A DNA stretch of 64,000 nucleotides from Ilyomonas limi (GCF_005233845.1 NZ_SZQL01000003.1:248001-312000), one strand, 5' to 3'; positions 33,739-43,650 are shown, counted from the first letter of the stretch. The notes: generated from the sequence alone by a model not told the origin. Program-made: numbers and translations.

Positions 33739-35130
33739 ATGAAACCAATGCTATCACTCGCTGCTTTGTTACTTATTATTACCATCGTACAGGCACAATC
33801 ATTTATTGGCTGCCGCTCTGGCAATTACGCCGGCGTTAATGGCGTGTTTTTCAATCCTGCGTATGCCGCAAACAGCCGCTACCATTGGGATTTTAATCTA
33901 GTGCAATTAAATGCTTCGGTGTACAACGATGCTGCTTCGTACAAGCTTAGTTCCCTTACCAAAAACTTCAACGGCGATGAAGTGCTGAATAAGTTGTATG
34001 GCAGCAGCAACGCCAACGCACTGGTAAATGTGGATATATTAGGGCCGTCGCTTTTATTTAGCATCAACAGCAAAACAGCATTTGCATTTACCACACGCTA
34101 CCGGGTGTTTGGCAACCTGCGCAGCATAGATGGCACTTTGCTGCAATCCATCAAAGGCGATGATGCACCTGCTTCGCTCAACATTACCAACAACAACATG
34201 CAGGTAGCTGCTACCGGCTGGATGGAAGCAGGTGTCACCTGGGCAAATGTGTTGTATAAAAGTGACAACCATTTCTTCAAAGGTGGCATCAGCCTTAAAT
34301 ACCTGGGTGGCATTTCCAATGCATCTATTAGTGCGCACAACCTCAATGCCATCCTTAGTCAGGATATTACTAAAGACAGCTATTTTGCTGGTAATGCTTC
34401 GGGAGATATTAACCTCCGTTTTGCGGGTGCTTCTCCAGGCAATCTATCGGTTAACGATTTGACGAAATTTAATGGTACAGGTGCAGGCATCGACATTGGA
34501 TTATCTTACGAATATCGCCCCAATAGCGAACGTTATAAACTGGCTGATGGCAGCTGCAAACGCAGCGAAAATAGGTATAAAATAAGAGCTTCGGTGGCAT
34601 TGCTCGATGCGGGTAGCATTCATTTTAAAAGCGACCCCAAACGCAGCGGAAGCTATACCGCCGGCATTACTGGTTCCGACCAATTCAATCTGGATGCTTT
34701 AAATACAGATATTGATAATATTAAAGCAGCTTTTGATGCCAACCCGGCACTCTTTATACCCACGAATGCAAACAACAGCAGCAGGTACAAAGTAAGCCTT
34801 CCTACTACGCTGATGACGGAAGTAGATTATCATTTCAACAAAGGTTTTTATATTAATCTTGCCACTCATTTATCGCTTGCCAACAGCAACGATGTATATA
34901 AGATGAATACTTCAAACAGTGTAATACTTACGCCCCGCATAGAAACGCCGTTTGCAGGACTGTATGTGCCTGTGCAGGTGAATAATATGACCGGCTTTGA
35001 TGCCGGTGTAGGTTTGCGCATAGGCAAACTGGTCGTTGGCTCGTCCAATCTATTAACTGCCCTGGGCGACAGTAAAATGGTGAATGCTTACGTAGGTATG
35101 CGGTTGTTGGGTAGCAGGATCAAAAACTAA
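33739..35130 (+). CDS. DUF5723 outer-membrane beta-barrel-like protein
   Basis: Exported protein of 463 residues with a signal peptide (PMLSLAALLLIITIVQAQ). The mature part begins FIGCRSGNYAGVNGVFFNPA, a start typical of DUF5723 and PorP/porin-like Bacteroidota proteins, and consists of alternating amphipathic strands with many Asn and aromatic residues. It ends VNAYVGMRLLGSRIKN, a barrel-like closing strand. Function is unknown; an outer-membrane location is inferred. Monocistronic, with a strong terminator after it. Confidence 0.82.
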   Translation: MKPMLSLAALLLIITIVQAQSFIGCRSGNYAGVNGVFFNPAYAANSRYHWDFNLVQLNASVYNDAASYKLSSLTKNFNGDEVLNKLYGSSNANALVNVDILGPSLLFSINSKTAFAFTTRYRVFGNLRSIDGTLLQSIKGDDAPASLNITNNNMQVAATGWMEAGVTWANVLYKSDNHFFKGGISLKYLGGISNASISAHNLNAILSQDITKDSYFAGNASGDINLRFAGASPGNLSVNDLTKFNGTGAGIDIGLSYEYRPNSERYKLADGSCKRSENRYKIRASVALLDAGSIHFKSDPKRSGSYTAGITGSDQFNLDALNTDIDNIKAAFDANPALFIPTNANNSSRYKVSLPTTLMTEVDYHFNKGFYINLATHLSLANSNDVYKMNTSNSVILTPRIETPFAGLYVPVQVNNMTGFDAGVGLRIGKLVVGSSNLLTALGDSKMVNAYVGMRLLGSRIKN

Positions 35131-35168
35131 TACCCAAAAGCAATTATACATTATTTGTTTGGCAAAAT

Positions 35169-35213
35169 AAAAAGCAGTTATGAAATGTGCTTCGTAACTG
35201 CTTTTTATTTTTG
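35169..35213 (+). terminator. Strong intrinsic terminator after the DUF5723 gene
   Basis: Perfect 12-bp stem AAAAAGCAGTTA (35169-35180) and TAACTGCTTTTT (35195-35206) with a 14-nt loop, followed by ATTTTT. It lies 38 bp past the stop codon. Confidence 0.88.
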
Positions 35214-35595
35214 AAGCTTTTTGAGCTTACATATACAGTAATTGATTTAGCCCCTTCTTTGTTCAGAATAGAAATGAAAATGCCAATCTGGCAAATTTTA
35301 TTATAATATTTATCTCCGATTAGTATTTGGTTCTCTATTTGGGATTTTAATGTTTTTTTAATATCATTTAGTATCTGTTATTATATTGTTATGTACTTTT
35401 ATAGTACCGAGATACAGTTTCCAACCTACTGAAAACTCGCGCACAAATAGCTGGCACCTAAACTTTCAGGTATAAAGGAACCCTAAAGCACAAACAAGGA
35501 ATTAAAGACAAGAAGAATTAATTTATCTGCCACCCCTATTGAGAAATAATCAAGTCAACAGTCGTTGAATAAATGCAATATTCAAAATCAAGTCA
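35214..35595 (+). other. A/T-rich leader region of the polysaccharide locus
   Basis: A gene-free stretch of about 380 bp between the terminator and wza. It is very A/T-rich and must carry the promoter of the large plus-strand locus, but I could not find a TTG-N19-TAnnTTTG match good enough to name. No open frame or strong hairpin is visible. Confidence 0.4.
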
Positions 35596-36393
35596 ATGGA
35601 AAAAAGAGGTCTTTTTTTCTCAGGTATTGTATTGCCATGTGTGTTCGTATTTTTATTTACTTCTTGTGTCAACACAAAAAAGGCAGTTTATTTTAATAAT
35701 ATAGCAGATACAGTGCTGCCGGCATTAGTGGATGGCCTGGAGCCGGTGATTCAGAAAGGTGATTTATTGAGTATATCGGTAAGCAGCTTAAGTCCAGAAG
35801 TAACAACTATATTTAACGCAGCTAATACACCAGCCAGTTCCAGCGATCTCTCCAGTAGTACCCTGTCACAAGCAGTTGGCTATCTTATAAGCCAGGATGG
35901 AAATATTGATTTTCCAATGTTGGGCACTCTTAGTGTTGCAGGCCTTTCTAAAGAAGCGCTTAAAGATTTAATAACACATAAATTAGAAGAAAAGAAATTA
36001 TTGTTCAACCCGGTTGTAACTATACGGTATTTAAACTTTCATGTTACGGTATTAGGAGAAGTAAGTAAGCCGGGTGTTATTACTATACCAAATGAGCAGG
36101 TAACCTTGTTAGAAGCTATTGGCATGGCTGGCGACCTGACTATATATGGAAAGCGCGATAATGTACTGTTGTTGCGAAAAGAAAACGGACAAAAAATAGT
36201 ACAGCGGCTAAACCTGAATTCAGAAAGTTTGCTTAGCTCACCTTATTATTATTTAAAATCGAATGACGTAGTATATGTAGAGCCCAATAAAAATAAAGTG
36301 ACAAGTGTAAGTCAAAGCAGGCAATTGCTGCCTATTATATTAAGTGGACTGTCATTTTTAACCATTATAGCTGATCGCATTATTGTAAACTAA
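35596..36393 (+). CDS. wza: Polysaccharide export lipoprotein (Wza/OPX family)
   Basis: Outer-membrane polysaccharide export protein of 265 residues. The signal and lipobox are LFTSC at residues 20-24. The PES domain starts around GLEPVIQKGDLLSISVSSLS and continues to YLISQDGNIDFPMLGTLSVA; an SLBB domain follows (VLGEVSKPGVITIPNEQVTL, AIGMAGDLTIYGKRDN). A C-terminal hydrophobic segment (LLPIILSGLSFLTIIADRII) replaces the long amphipathic helix of enterobacterial Wza, as in other Bacteroidota. It begins the polysaccharide locus, with wzc 125 bp downstream. Confidence 0.92.
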   Translation: MEKRGLFFSGIVLPCVFVFLFTSCVNTKKAVYFNNIADTVLPALVDGLEPVIQKGDLLSISVSSLSPEVTTIFNAANTPASSSDLSSSTLSQAVGYLISQDGNIDFPMLGTLSVAGLSKEALKDLITHKLEEKKLLFNPVVTIRYLNFHVTVLGEVSKPGVITIPNEQVTLLEAIGMAGDLTIYGKRDNVLLLRKENGQKIVQRLNLNSESLLSSPYYYLKSNDVVYVEPNKNKVTSVSQSRQLLPIILSGLSFLTIIADRIIVN

Positions 36394-36518
36394 CCCATAA
36401 AAAGTATAAAGAATTATACAACCTGAGGAAAAGCTCTTAAAATATAGAGGTACTAAGATAATAAGCTAAGTGCACCTGTGTACCCATTTTAAATCGAATA
36501 AAATTAAATAAACTGTCA

Positions 36519-38855
36519 ATGCAGCCTAATATATTAGAGTCCGAACAACCGCAGGATAACCTGCTTCGGCCCCTATTATTAAAATACCTTTCTTATTGGC
36601 CTTTGTTCTTAGTATTACTTATACTTTGCGGGGCAGGTGCATTGTTATACTTGCAGTTTAAGGTACCGGTTTATGAGCTGAAAGCAACGATTATCATTAA
36701 AGATGAACAGAAAGGTATGGACGACTCCAAAATGATTGAATCGCTTGATGTGTTCAGCTCTAAAAAACTGGTGGAAAATGAAATTGAAGTCATTAAATCG
36801 CAAACATTAGCGCAGGAAGTGGTAAGAAAACTGCACCTGTATGCACCTGTCAGTGAAAAAGGAAGATTTACAGATCGTTCTGCCTATATCGCTTCCCCTG
36901 TTCAAATAGTGGCAAAATACCCGGACTCGATCGAAGCAGTTAATAAAGTAAACTTTACTTATAATGCCGGCAAGCAACAGGTGGTTATTAACCATACTGC
37001 TTACCCGCTGCTACAGTGGGTCAACAGCCCTTATGGTGTATTGAAGTTTATGCCCAATCCAAACTACGGGCACCAGCCATCGCGCACTGCTAACACCTTA
37101 TATTTTTCGCTTGTGCCAGTTGAGTATGTGGCGGATGATTTGGTGGCGACCCTGGAGGTTTCAGCCTCAAACAAGCTTTCTACAGTAGTGAATATAAGTT
37201 TTAAAGACGAGCTGCCGCAGCGGGGAAAAGCTATTGTAAATGAACTGATTGCGGCTTATAACCGCGCAGCTGTCGTAGAGAAGAATATACTGGCTGCCAA
37301 TACACTTGCTTTTGTACAAAACCGCTTGCAGTACGTAGTGCAAGAGCTTGATTCTGTAGAAACAAATTTGCAGCATTTTAAGACACAAAATAAGATAGTG
37401 GACATAGATGCGCAGGGAAAGCAATTTTTACAAAATGTTGGAGAAAATGATCAAAAGATTGGCGACCTCAACATGCAGTTGGCAGTATTAGACCAGGTTG
37501 AAAATTACGTTTTGGGCAAAGGTGGTAAAGGCAGTATCGTCCCTTCTACTTTTGGTATTACCGACCCTGTATTATCCAACTTGCTGGAGAAACTATACAA
37601 TACAGAACTGGAGTATGAAAAAGTAAAAAAAATTGCTCCGGAAAATAATCCAATACTGGTTTCAATAACCGACCAGATAAGCAAAATAAAGCCGGGCATA
37701 TTAGACAACATAAAAAGCCAGCGCAAGGGCTTAATAGCTGGTAAACGAGATCTGGAAACTACTAATGGCAAATACACTTCTATGTTGAGTAGCATACCGT
37801 CAAAAGAACGGAAATTACTTGAGATCAGCCGGCAGCAGTCAATTAAAAACAATATTTATACTTTTTTACTGCAAAAACGGGAAGAAGCAGCTATTTCCTA
37901 CGCTTCTGCAGTAGCTAACAGCCGGCTCGTGGATAGTGCCATCGCTTCTAAATACCCGGTAAGCCCAAATAAGCTGACTATTTACCTTATTGCACTTGTT
38001 GTAGCTGTAGGATCTGGAGCTACGTATATAGAAGTGAAAGGCTTTCTTAATACCAATATTTCTTCCAGAAATGAGATTGAAAAATATACATCTGTTCCTA
38101 TTGTAGGAGAGTTGGTAAAAAGCGATTTTAAAACGCCTGTTGTGGTAAGTGAGGATGCCAGTAGCCTTATTGCCGAAGAGTTCCGGCAATTACGTACTGC
38201 ACTAGGCTATTTGGGCATTAACGCTCGTAAAAAGCGATTGCTGATTACATCATCAATATCTGCAGAAGGAAAAAGTTTTGTGGCAGTGAATTTAGCTATG
38301 AGCCTTGCATTAGCGAATAAGAAAGTAGCATTAGTAGATATAGATTTACGCCGGCCAGCATTGGCCAGTATGCTTAATATGGCAGAAACAGAGGGTATCA
38401 GTCAATACTTAAAAGGAGAAAAGGAAATAGAAGCCATTATTAAGCGAACTGAATATAGCCCTAATCTATTTCTTATACCGTCTGGTCCTGCTACCAACAA
38501 CCCGTCAGAATTGTTGTTAAATGGTAAAATAGAGGACTTATTTACTTACCTGGCAGGCGCATTTGAATATATTATTATAGATACTTCGCCGATGAATCCG
38601 GTAACGGATGCAAGCATTCTATCCCCCTTGTGCGATGCTACTTTATATATCATACGCCAGAGTATTACACCAAGAATGTTTGTGCAGAAATTAGATAAGT
38701 ATAGCCGGGTAAAAAATTTAAAAAATATAGCCATCGTTCTGAACGGTGTAAATACTAAGGGATTCAACAGATATAATAATGGTTATAGCTATGGTTATAG
38801 CTATGTAGAAAACAAAAAAAATATAATTATTAAAGGATTAGGTAAAATAGTCTGA
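36519..38855 (+). CDS. wzc: Polysaccharide co-polymerase and BY-kinase (Wzc)
   Basis: Inner-membrane protein of 778 residues that controls chain length and export. Parts in order: first membrane helix (WPLFLVLLILCGAGALLYLQ), Wzz domain, long coiled-coil periplasmic region (VVEKNILAANTLAFVQNRLQ and following), GNVR-like region before the second helix (LTIYLIALVVAVGSGATYI, about 487-505), then the cytoplasmic tyrosine-kinase domain. Walker A SSISAEGKSFVAVNLA is near residue 583, Walker A' ALVDIDLRRP near 605 and Walker B YIIIDTSP near 688. The tail has a Tyr cluster (RYNNGYSYGYSYVENKK) for autophosphorylation. The cognate phosphatase (Wzb) is not found in the window. Confidence 0.93.
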   Translation: MQPNILESEQPQDNLLRPLLLKYLSYWPLFLVLLILCGAGALLYLQFKVPVYELKATIIIKDEQKGMDDSKMIESLDVFSSKKLVENEIEVIKSQTLAQEVVRKLHLYAPVSEKGRFTDRSAYIASPVQIVAKYPDSIEAVNKVNFTYNAGKQQVVINHTAYPLLQWVNSPYGVLKFMPNPNYGHQPSRTANTLYFSLVPVEYVADDLVATLEVSASNKLSTVVNISFKDELPQRGKAIVNELIAAYNRAAVVEKNILAANTLAFVQNRLQYVVQELDSVETNLQHFKTQNKIVDIDAQGKQFLQNVGENDQKIGDLNMQLAVLDQVENYVLGKGGKGSIVPSTFGITDPVLSNLLEKLYNTELEYEKVKKIAPENNPILVSITDQISKIKPGILDNIKSQRKGLIAGKRDLETTNGKYTSMLSSIPSKERKLLEISRQQSIKNNIYTFLLQKREEAAISYASAVANSRLVDSAIASKYPVSPNKLTIYLIALVVAVGSGATYIEVKGFLNTNISSRNEIEKYTSVPIVGELVKSDFKTPVVVSEDASSLIAEEFRQLRTALGYLGINARKKRLLITSSISAEGKSFVAVNLAMSLALANKKVALVDIDLRRPALASMLNMAETEGISQYLKGEKEIEAIIKRTEYSPNLFLIPSGPATNNPSELLLNGKIEDLFTYLAGAFEYIIIDTSPMNPVTDASILSPLCDATLYIIRQSITPRMFVQKLDKYSRVKNLKNIAIVLNGVNTKGFNRYNNGYSYGYSYVENKKNIIIKGLGKIV

Positions 38856-39039
38856 AACCATATAGACTTGTTTAGTTAATAAAAGAGAAATTAACCTTTG
38901 CTTGTTTTAGATTGATAGTTTATTAAAATGCTTGTAGAAGTTGTAAAGGCCAGTTATATATAGTACAAGCATTTTGCTACAACTGAAATCAGTTGTTATC
39001 ATTTGTTTTTTATTGTTTAAAAATTACTCGGTACACAAA

Positions 39040-39070
39040 GCTCCCTGTGACTGGATTGGGCGGAGCCTGT
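39040..39070 (+). promoter_or_regulatory. ops-like element and small hairpin before upxY
   Basis: GGCGGAGCCTGT (39059-39070) resembles the E. coli ops pause element GGCGGTAGCGTG with one base missing and one changed; GCTCC (39040-39044) and GGAGC (39062-39066) can pair. It lies 25 bp before the upxY ATG. NusG paralogues of the RfaH type load at ops, but a Bacteroidota equivalent with this sequence is not established. Confidence 0.3.
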
Positions 39071-39095
39071 CAAAAATAAAAACGATTAAATCCTT

Positions 39096-39629
39096 ATGAA
39101 TAAAGAAATAAAATGGTATGCAGTTTACACACGGCCGAAATGGGAAAAGAAAGTAGCACATTTATTGGCAAAGAAAGGCATAGAAGAATACTGCCCATTA
39201 AATAAAGTATGCCGGCAATGGAGTGACCGCAAAAAAATGGTACAGGAACCCCTATTTACTTCCTATGTATTCATAAGAGTAACAGAAGCAGATCACCTGA
39301 AAGTAAAACAAACGGAAGGGGTGTTGAATCTGGTGCATTGGCTTGGCAAACCTGCGGTTATTAAAGAGGAAGAAATAGAAGTTATTAAACATTTCCTGAA
39401 TGATTACCAAAATGTGCAACTGGAAAAAGCGGAAGTGAATATAAATGATAGAGTAAGAATTATAGATGGACCATTATTATCTATAGAAGGAAAAGTAATT
39501 GCAGTAATGAACCACTCTGTTAAAGTAGTACTTCCTTCGCTAGGATATACTATGACGGCAAAGGTGCAAAAATCACATATTGAGAAAGTGCCTGCAGATG
39601 AGAAAACTAAAGTGATTGTTACAATTTGA
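39096..39629 (+). CDS. UpxY/NusG-family transcription antiterminator
   Basis: NusG paralogue of 177 residues with an N-terminal NGN domain (KWYAVYTRPKWEKKVAHLLA, then EPLFTSYVFIRVTEADHLKV and GVLNLVHWLGKPAVI) and a C-terminal KOW domain (VNINDRVRIIDGPLLSIEGK). UpxY proteins of Bacteroides travel with RNA polymerase and allow transcription through long capsule operons. Unlike the usual first position, the gene here is third, after wza and wzc, with large gaps on both sides (240 and 264 bp), suggesting its own promoter and action on the biosynthetic genes downstream. Confidence 0.9.
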   Translation: MNKEIKWYAVYTRPKWEKKVAHLLAKKGIEEYCPLNKVCRQWSDRKKMVQEPLFTSYVFIRVTEADHLKVKQTEGVLNLVHWLGKPAVIKEEEIEVIKHFLNDYQNVQLEKAEVNINDRVRIIDGPLLSIEGKVIAVMNHSVKVVLPSLGYTMTAKVQKSHIEKVPADEKTKVIVTI

Positions 39630-39663
39630 ACATCCTAATAGCAAGCTATAGTACCTAACTTAT

Positions 39664-39681
39664 TGCATTATATATAATGCA
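39664..39681. other. 18-bp perfect palindrome downstream of upxY
   Basis: TGCATTATATATAATGCA reads the same on both strands. It lies 35 bp after the upxY stop in the 264-bp gap before the sugar dehydrogenase gene and could be a protein-binding site or a weak hairpin; A/T-rich sequence makes chance possible. Confidence 0.35.
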
Positions 39682-39893
39682 CCTGTTATTCTGGAAATAG
39701 ATCTCTATACACCCTGTTTTGGCGGAATGATACTCTTTATATTACCAGTAATAACTTGCTAAACTGCGCAAGTAATAAGCTAAATGTATAACATATATGC
39801 AAAGTAATCTTAACGAAGAGTAGCCTACCATAATCAAAATTAACTGTGCTACTTACTCTAATAAACATTATCATATTTTAAAAACAAAATGTT

Positions 39894-41225
39894 ATGGTAA
39901 AAGACTATAAAATAGCCGTGATCGGGCTTGGATACGTTGGTTTACCCATCGCTATGGAGTTCGCAAAAAAGTATCGGGTAACAGGCTTTGATATTGATAA
40001 ACATAGAATAGAGGAGCTGAGAACTGGGTACGACAGGACTCAGGAAGCTGATCGGAAAGAGTTAAAAAAGATACTGGCAGCAGAAAATGTTCTGCTGCCA
40101 GTTGCGGAGGAGTCTATGGTATTAGAGGAAGAAGAGATAACCAGTAGCTTACAGTTTTCTTACGATCCAATAGATTTATTAGATGCAAATATTTATATTA
40201 TAACTGTACCAACACCCATTGATGCATTTAAAAAACCGGATCTTATCCCTTTGCTGAAAGCAAGTGAAACAGTAGGTAAAGCATTAAATGTGGGTGATAT
40301 TGTTATTTACGAATCTACTGTTTACCCGGGATGTACGGAAGAGGATTGTGTACCGATTTTAGAGGAGTTTAGCGGGCTGAAGTTTAATATGGAATTCTTT
40401 TGCGGCTATTCACCGGAACGCATCAATCCCGGCGATAAAATAAATACACTAACGAAAATAAAAAAAATCACTTCGGGCTCCACGCCTGAAACAGCCTCAA
40501 TCGTGGATGATTTGTATGCCAGCATTATTACTGCAGGAACATATAAAGCACCAAGCATAAAAGTAGCAGAAGCAGCCAAAGCCATTGAAAATGCACAACG
40601 AGATGTCAATATTTCCTTTGTAAATGAATTAGCATTGATATTTGATCTTATTGGTATAGATACACAGGAAGTAATTGAAGCAGCTTCAACTAAATGGAAC
40701 TTTTTAAAGTATAAACCCGGACTAGTAGGCGGTCATTGTATAGGTGTCGATCCTTATTATCTGGCACATAAAGCGGAATCATTGGGTTACCACCCTGAGG
40801 TGATTTTATCGGGCAGAAGAGTGAATGATAACATGGGACACTTTATAGTAAATAAAGTGATTAAATTAATGATTGCAAAAGAAAATAAAATAAAAAACGC
40901 CAGAGCCTTAGTACTGGGCATAACGTTCAAAGAAAACTGCCCCGATATACGCAATTCAAAGGTGATTGATATATACCACGAGTTGCATCAGTATGGCTTA
41001 TGCGTTGACATATACGATCCCTGGGCTGACCCTGAAAAGGTAAGGAGCGAGTATGGCGTTAGATCGTCAAGAGAACTTAATGGAACTTCTTATGATGTGG
41101 TTATTTTAGCAGTGTCTCATAAAGAATTTGAAACAATTGATTTACAACAACTATGTAAAAGCAACGGGGTAGTTTATGATGTGAAAGGTTTTTTTAGAAA
41201 GGATTTTGTTGATGCAAGGTTATAA
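39894..41225 (+). CDS. UDP-N-acetylhexosamine 6-dehydrogenase (TviB/WbpO family)
   Basis: NAD-dependent enzyme of 443 residues that oxidises C6 of UDP-GlcNAc or UDP-GalNAc to the uronic acid. Motifs are IAVIGLGYVGLPIAMEFAKK (NAD fold), TVPTPIDAFKKPDLIPL, YESTVYPGCTEEDCVPILEE, GYSPERINPGD and the catalytic Cys in GLVGGHCIGVDPYYLAH; the C-terminal domain has GITFKENCPDIRNSKVIDI. The wording follows Salmonella TviB (Vi antigen) and Pseudomonas WbpO more closely than UDP-glucose dehydrogenase. It therefore predicts N-acetyl-hexosaminuronic acid in the polysaccharide. No TviC/WbpP-type 4-epimerase is seen nearby. Confidence 0.9.
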   Translation: MVKDYKIAVIGLGYVGLPIAMEFAKKYRVTGFDIDKHRIEELRTGYDRTQEADRKELKKILAAENVLLPVAEESMVLEEEEITSSLQFSYDPIDLLDANIYIITVPTPIDAFKKPDLIPLLKASETVGKALNVGDIVIYESTVYPGCTEEDCVPILEEFSGLKFNMEFFCGYSPERINPGDKINTLTKIKKITSGSTPETASIVDDLYASIITAGTYKAPSIKVAEAAKAIENAQRDVNISFVNELALIFDLIGIDTQEVIEAASTKWNFLKYKPGLVGGHCIGVDPYYLAHKAESLGYHPEVILSGRRVNDNMGHFIVNKVIKLMIAKENKIKNARALVLGITFKENCPDIRNSKVIDIYHELHQYGLCVDIYDPWADPEKVRSEYGVRSSRELNGTSYDVVILAVSHKEFETIDLQQLCKSNGVVYDVKGFFRKDFVDARL

Positions 41226-41340
41226 AATGGATTGAACCTTTGACTGTGATGGATGTATATATTATTATTCTTTAAACCTGGTTAAAACACGTAGCAGGTA
41301 ATTGATATTGTTCTTTCAAACAGAAGCTTTGCTTAAGGAA

Positions 41341-42753
41341 ATGCAGATCCAAACCAATCAGGAATCTAAAGCTTTAAAATATAGTTTTACTGTATTACAA
41401 AAAGCCAATAAACTTTTAAATAAAGGACATGCCCGTAGCATAAAAGCAAAGAAGAATATTTTAATCTCATTTTTAGTTAAAGGAATTAGCATAGCTATAA
41501 GTTTTATACTGGTTCCGCTTACTATTAGCTATGTTAATGCATCGCAATACGGTATATGGCTCACCCTAAGTTCAATAATAGCCTGGGTTTCGTTTTTTGA
41601 CATTGGTTTTACACAAGGCTTGCGCAACAAATTTGGAGCTGCTAAAGCACATAGCAATATTTTGTTAGCGAGGATATATGTTAGTACAACCTATTGCTGC
41701 CTAGCACTTATTTTTAGTATACTATGGATCTTTTTAATAAGCATCAACCAAGTTATCAACTGGCATAGCTTATTAAACATTCCGGCAGCTATGGAAGGCG
41801 AGGTTTCCAGACTTGCCACGATTGTATTCTCTTATTTCTGCTTTCAATTTGTTTTCCGCATAATAAATACAATCCTTATTGCCGACCAAAAACCGGCAAT
41901 GGCATCATTCCTAGACATGTTGGGCCAGCTATTGTCGTTGGCAATTATTTTTGTGCTTACCAGGTTTGGCAATGGATCATTACTGCGACTTGGGTTAGCA
42001 GTTGGGATTGGACCTACCCTCATTTTAATTCTTTCAAACTTTTTTCTATTTAAAACAAAATATAAAAATTATAGGCCTTCTATTGCTCTTATTAGAAGAG
42101 AGTATGCTAAGGACATAATGACAATTGGTTTGAAATTCTTTTTAATAAACGTTGTGGCTATTGTTCAGTATGAGTCTTCCTTATTTTTAATTGCGCATTA
42201 TTTTGATACTGTACAAGTCACCGCATATAATATTGCATATAAATACTTTTCCAGCCTGCACATGGTTTTTACTATATTGATTTCTCCATTGTGGAGTGGC
42301 GTAACTAATGCTTATAATTGCGGCGATATAGTATGGGTAAAAAATGTTGTAAAGAAGTACCTCTTAATTCTTATTCCATTTATTCTGTTAGGAGCTGTAA
42401 TGCTGGTATTTGCCAATACAGTTTATGAATTATGGATAGGTAAAAATGTTGTAATTATAAAATCAAGTATTTCTTTGCTTTGTTACATATTTTTTGCAAC
42501 AGGCATGTTTGCCAGCATCTTTGTTTCGGTTCTTAACGGAATAGGAGCCCTGAAAGTACAGTTTATAACTGCAATTTTTACTTCAACCGCTTTTTTGCTT
42601 GTTTCATTAACACTTATAAAGCAATATCACACAGGAGTTGAGTCAATTTTAATTGCTTCTATTGTTGCCAACGTGTATGGTTATATTATAGCTCCACTGC
42701 AGTACTATAATATCTTTATTAGAAAATCAAAAGCCAGCATTTGGTATAAATAA
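41341..42753 (+). CDS. wzx: Flippase of the polysaccharide transporter family (Wzx)
   Basis: Membrane protein of 470 residues from the ATG at 41341, with about 12-14 helices. The beginning (NILISFLVKGISIAISFILV, SQYGIWLTLSSIIAWVSFFD, GLRNKFGAAKA) matches the oligosaccharide flippase pattern, where lipid-linked repeat units are moved across the inner membrane. A TTG start at 41302 is possible but adds a polar stretch without family similarity. It lies just before the fucosyltransferase, 9 bp apart. Confidence 0.9.
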   Translation: MQIQTNQESKALKYSFTVLQKANKLLNKGHARSIKAKKNILISFLVKGISIAISFILVPLTISYVNASQYGIWLTLSSIIAWVSFFDIGFTQGLRNKFGAAKAHSNILLARIYVSTTYCCLALIFSILWIFLISINQVINWHSLLNIPAAMEGEVSRLATIVFSYFCFQFVFRIINTILIADQKPAMASFLDMLGQLLSLAIIFVLTRFGNGSLLRLGLAVGIGPTLILILSNFFLFKTKYKNYRPSIALIRREYAKDIMTIGLKFFLINVVAIVQYESSLFLIAHYFDTVQVTAYNIAYKYFSSLHMVFTILISPLWSGVTNAYNCGDIVWVKNVVKKYLLILIPFILLGAVMLVFANTVYELWIGKNVVIIKSSISLLCYIFFATGMFASIFVSVLNGIGALKVQFITAIFTSTAFLLVSLTLIKQYHTGVESILIASIVANVYGYIIAPLQYYNIFIRKSKASIWYK

Positions 42754-42762
42754 ATATATTTA

Positions 42763-43650
42763 GTGAACAGAGTTTTAATTTATGGCGGTCTTGGAAATCA
42801 AATGTTCCAATATGCGCTTTATAAAGCCCTTAATGAAAGAGGAAAAAAAACGCGTATATCATTTTTAAATTTCCTATATAATTATCATCATAATGGCTTC
42901 GATCTTGGTAGGGCATTTCAACTTGAATTACCTTTTCCGTTAAACATCCTTAGATATGTTCTTCTAAATGCAGATTTCTTATACAGGAATAAATTAGCAG
43001 CATGGACATTTAGTAGGATTATACCCTTATATCAGAAATATAGATACACAACTTATATTGAGAAAAGGGAATTTGAATATGACGATAGTGTGTTTATGCA
43101 AGAGTCCAGTTTGTTCATTGGAATATGGCAAGTAGAATCTTACTTTAGAAATATTAAAAGCACACTTCAAAAAGAGTTTGCTTTTAGGGAACCAACAGAT
43201 GAAATAAGCAAAACTTATATCAAAGCAATAAAACATAGCAATTCAATCAGCATCCATATCAGAAGAGGAGATTTTTTAGCTGCTAAATGGAATAGTACTC
43301 ATGCTGTAATTAAGGATAAAACTTACTATGAAAATGCTTTAGCATACATTGAAAAGAATGTTGATAATCCTCATTATTTCATTTTTTCAGATGACCTTAA
43401 TTGGGTAAAAGAGAATTTGCAATTATGCAATTGCACCTATATTGATAAGTACCGCGGCAATCTTAGCTATATTGATATGTATCTGATGAGTCTGTGCAAG
43501 CACAATATAATTGCTAACAGTACATTTAGCTGGTGGGCTGCATGGCTGAATAATAACGAAGAGAAAATTGTGATAATGCCTGATCGATGGTTAAACGGTG
43601 GTTGCGCTTTAGGTATCTTTCCATCAAAATGGATTAAACTGAAGGTCTAG
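42763..43650 (+). CDS. Alpha-1,2-fucosyltransferase-like glycosyltransferase (GT11)
   Basis: GT11 enzyme of 295 residues. Family motifs are complete: VLIYGGLGNQMFQYALYKAL at the start, SISIHIRRGDF (GDP-fucose-binding HxRRGD), FIFSDDLNWVKE and IIANSTFSWWAAWL. The start codon is GTG (42763). It should add fucose, or a related GDP-linked sugar, to the repeat unit. GDP-fucose synthesis genes (gmd, fcl) are not in the window. Confidence 0.9.
   Translation: MNRVLIYGGLGNQMFQYALYKALNERGKKTRISFLNFLYNYHHNGFDLGRAFQLELPFPLNILRYVLLNADFLYRNKLAAWTFSRIIPLYQKYRYTTYIEKREFEYDDSVFMQESSLFIGIWQVESYFRNIKSTLQKEFAFREPTDEISKTYIKAIKHSNSISIHIRRGDFLAAKWNSTHAVIKDKTYYENALAYIEKNVDNPHYFIFSDDLNWVKENLQLCNCTYIDKYRGNLSYIDMYLMSLCKHNIIANSTFSWWAAWLNNNEEKIVIMPDRWLNGGCALGIFPSKWIKLKV

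Noticed and set aside
35214-35595. Promoter of the polysaccharide locus
   Set aside because: Several TAnnTTT-like strings occur in the A/T-rich DNA, but none has a TTG at the right distance; naming one would be a guess.
41302-41340. Upstream TTG start for the flippase
   Set aside because: The 13 added residues are not flippase-like and an ATG at 41341 starts a typical N-terminal extension.
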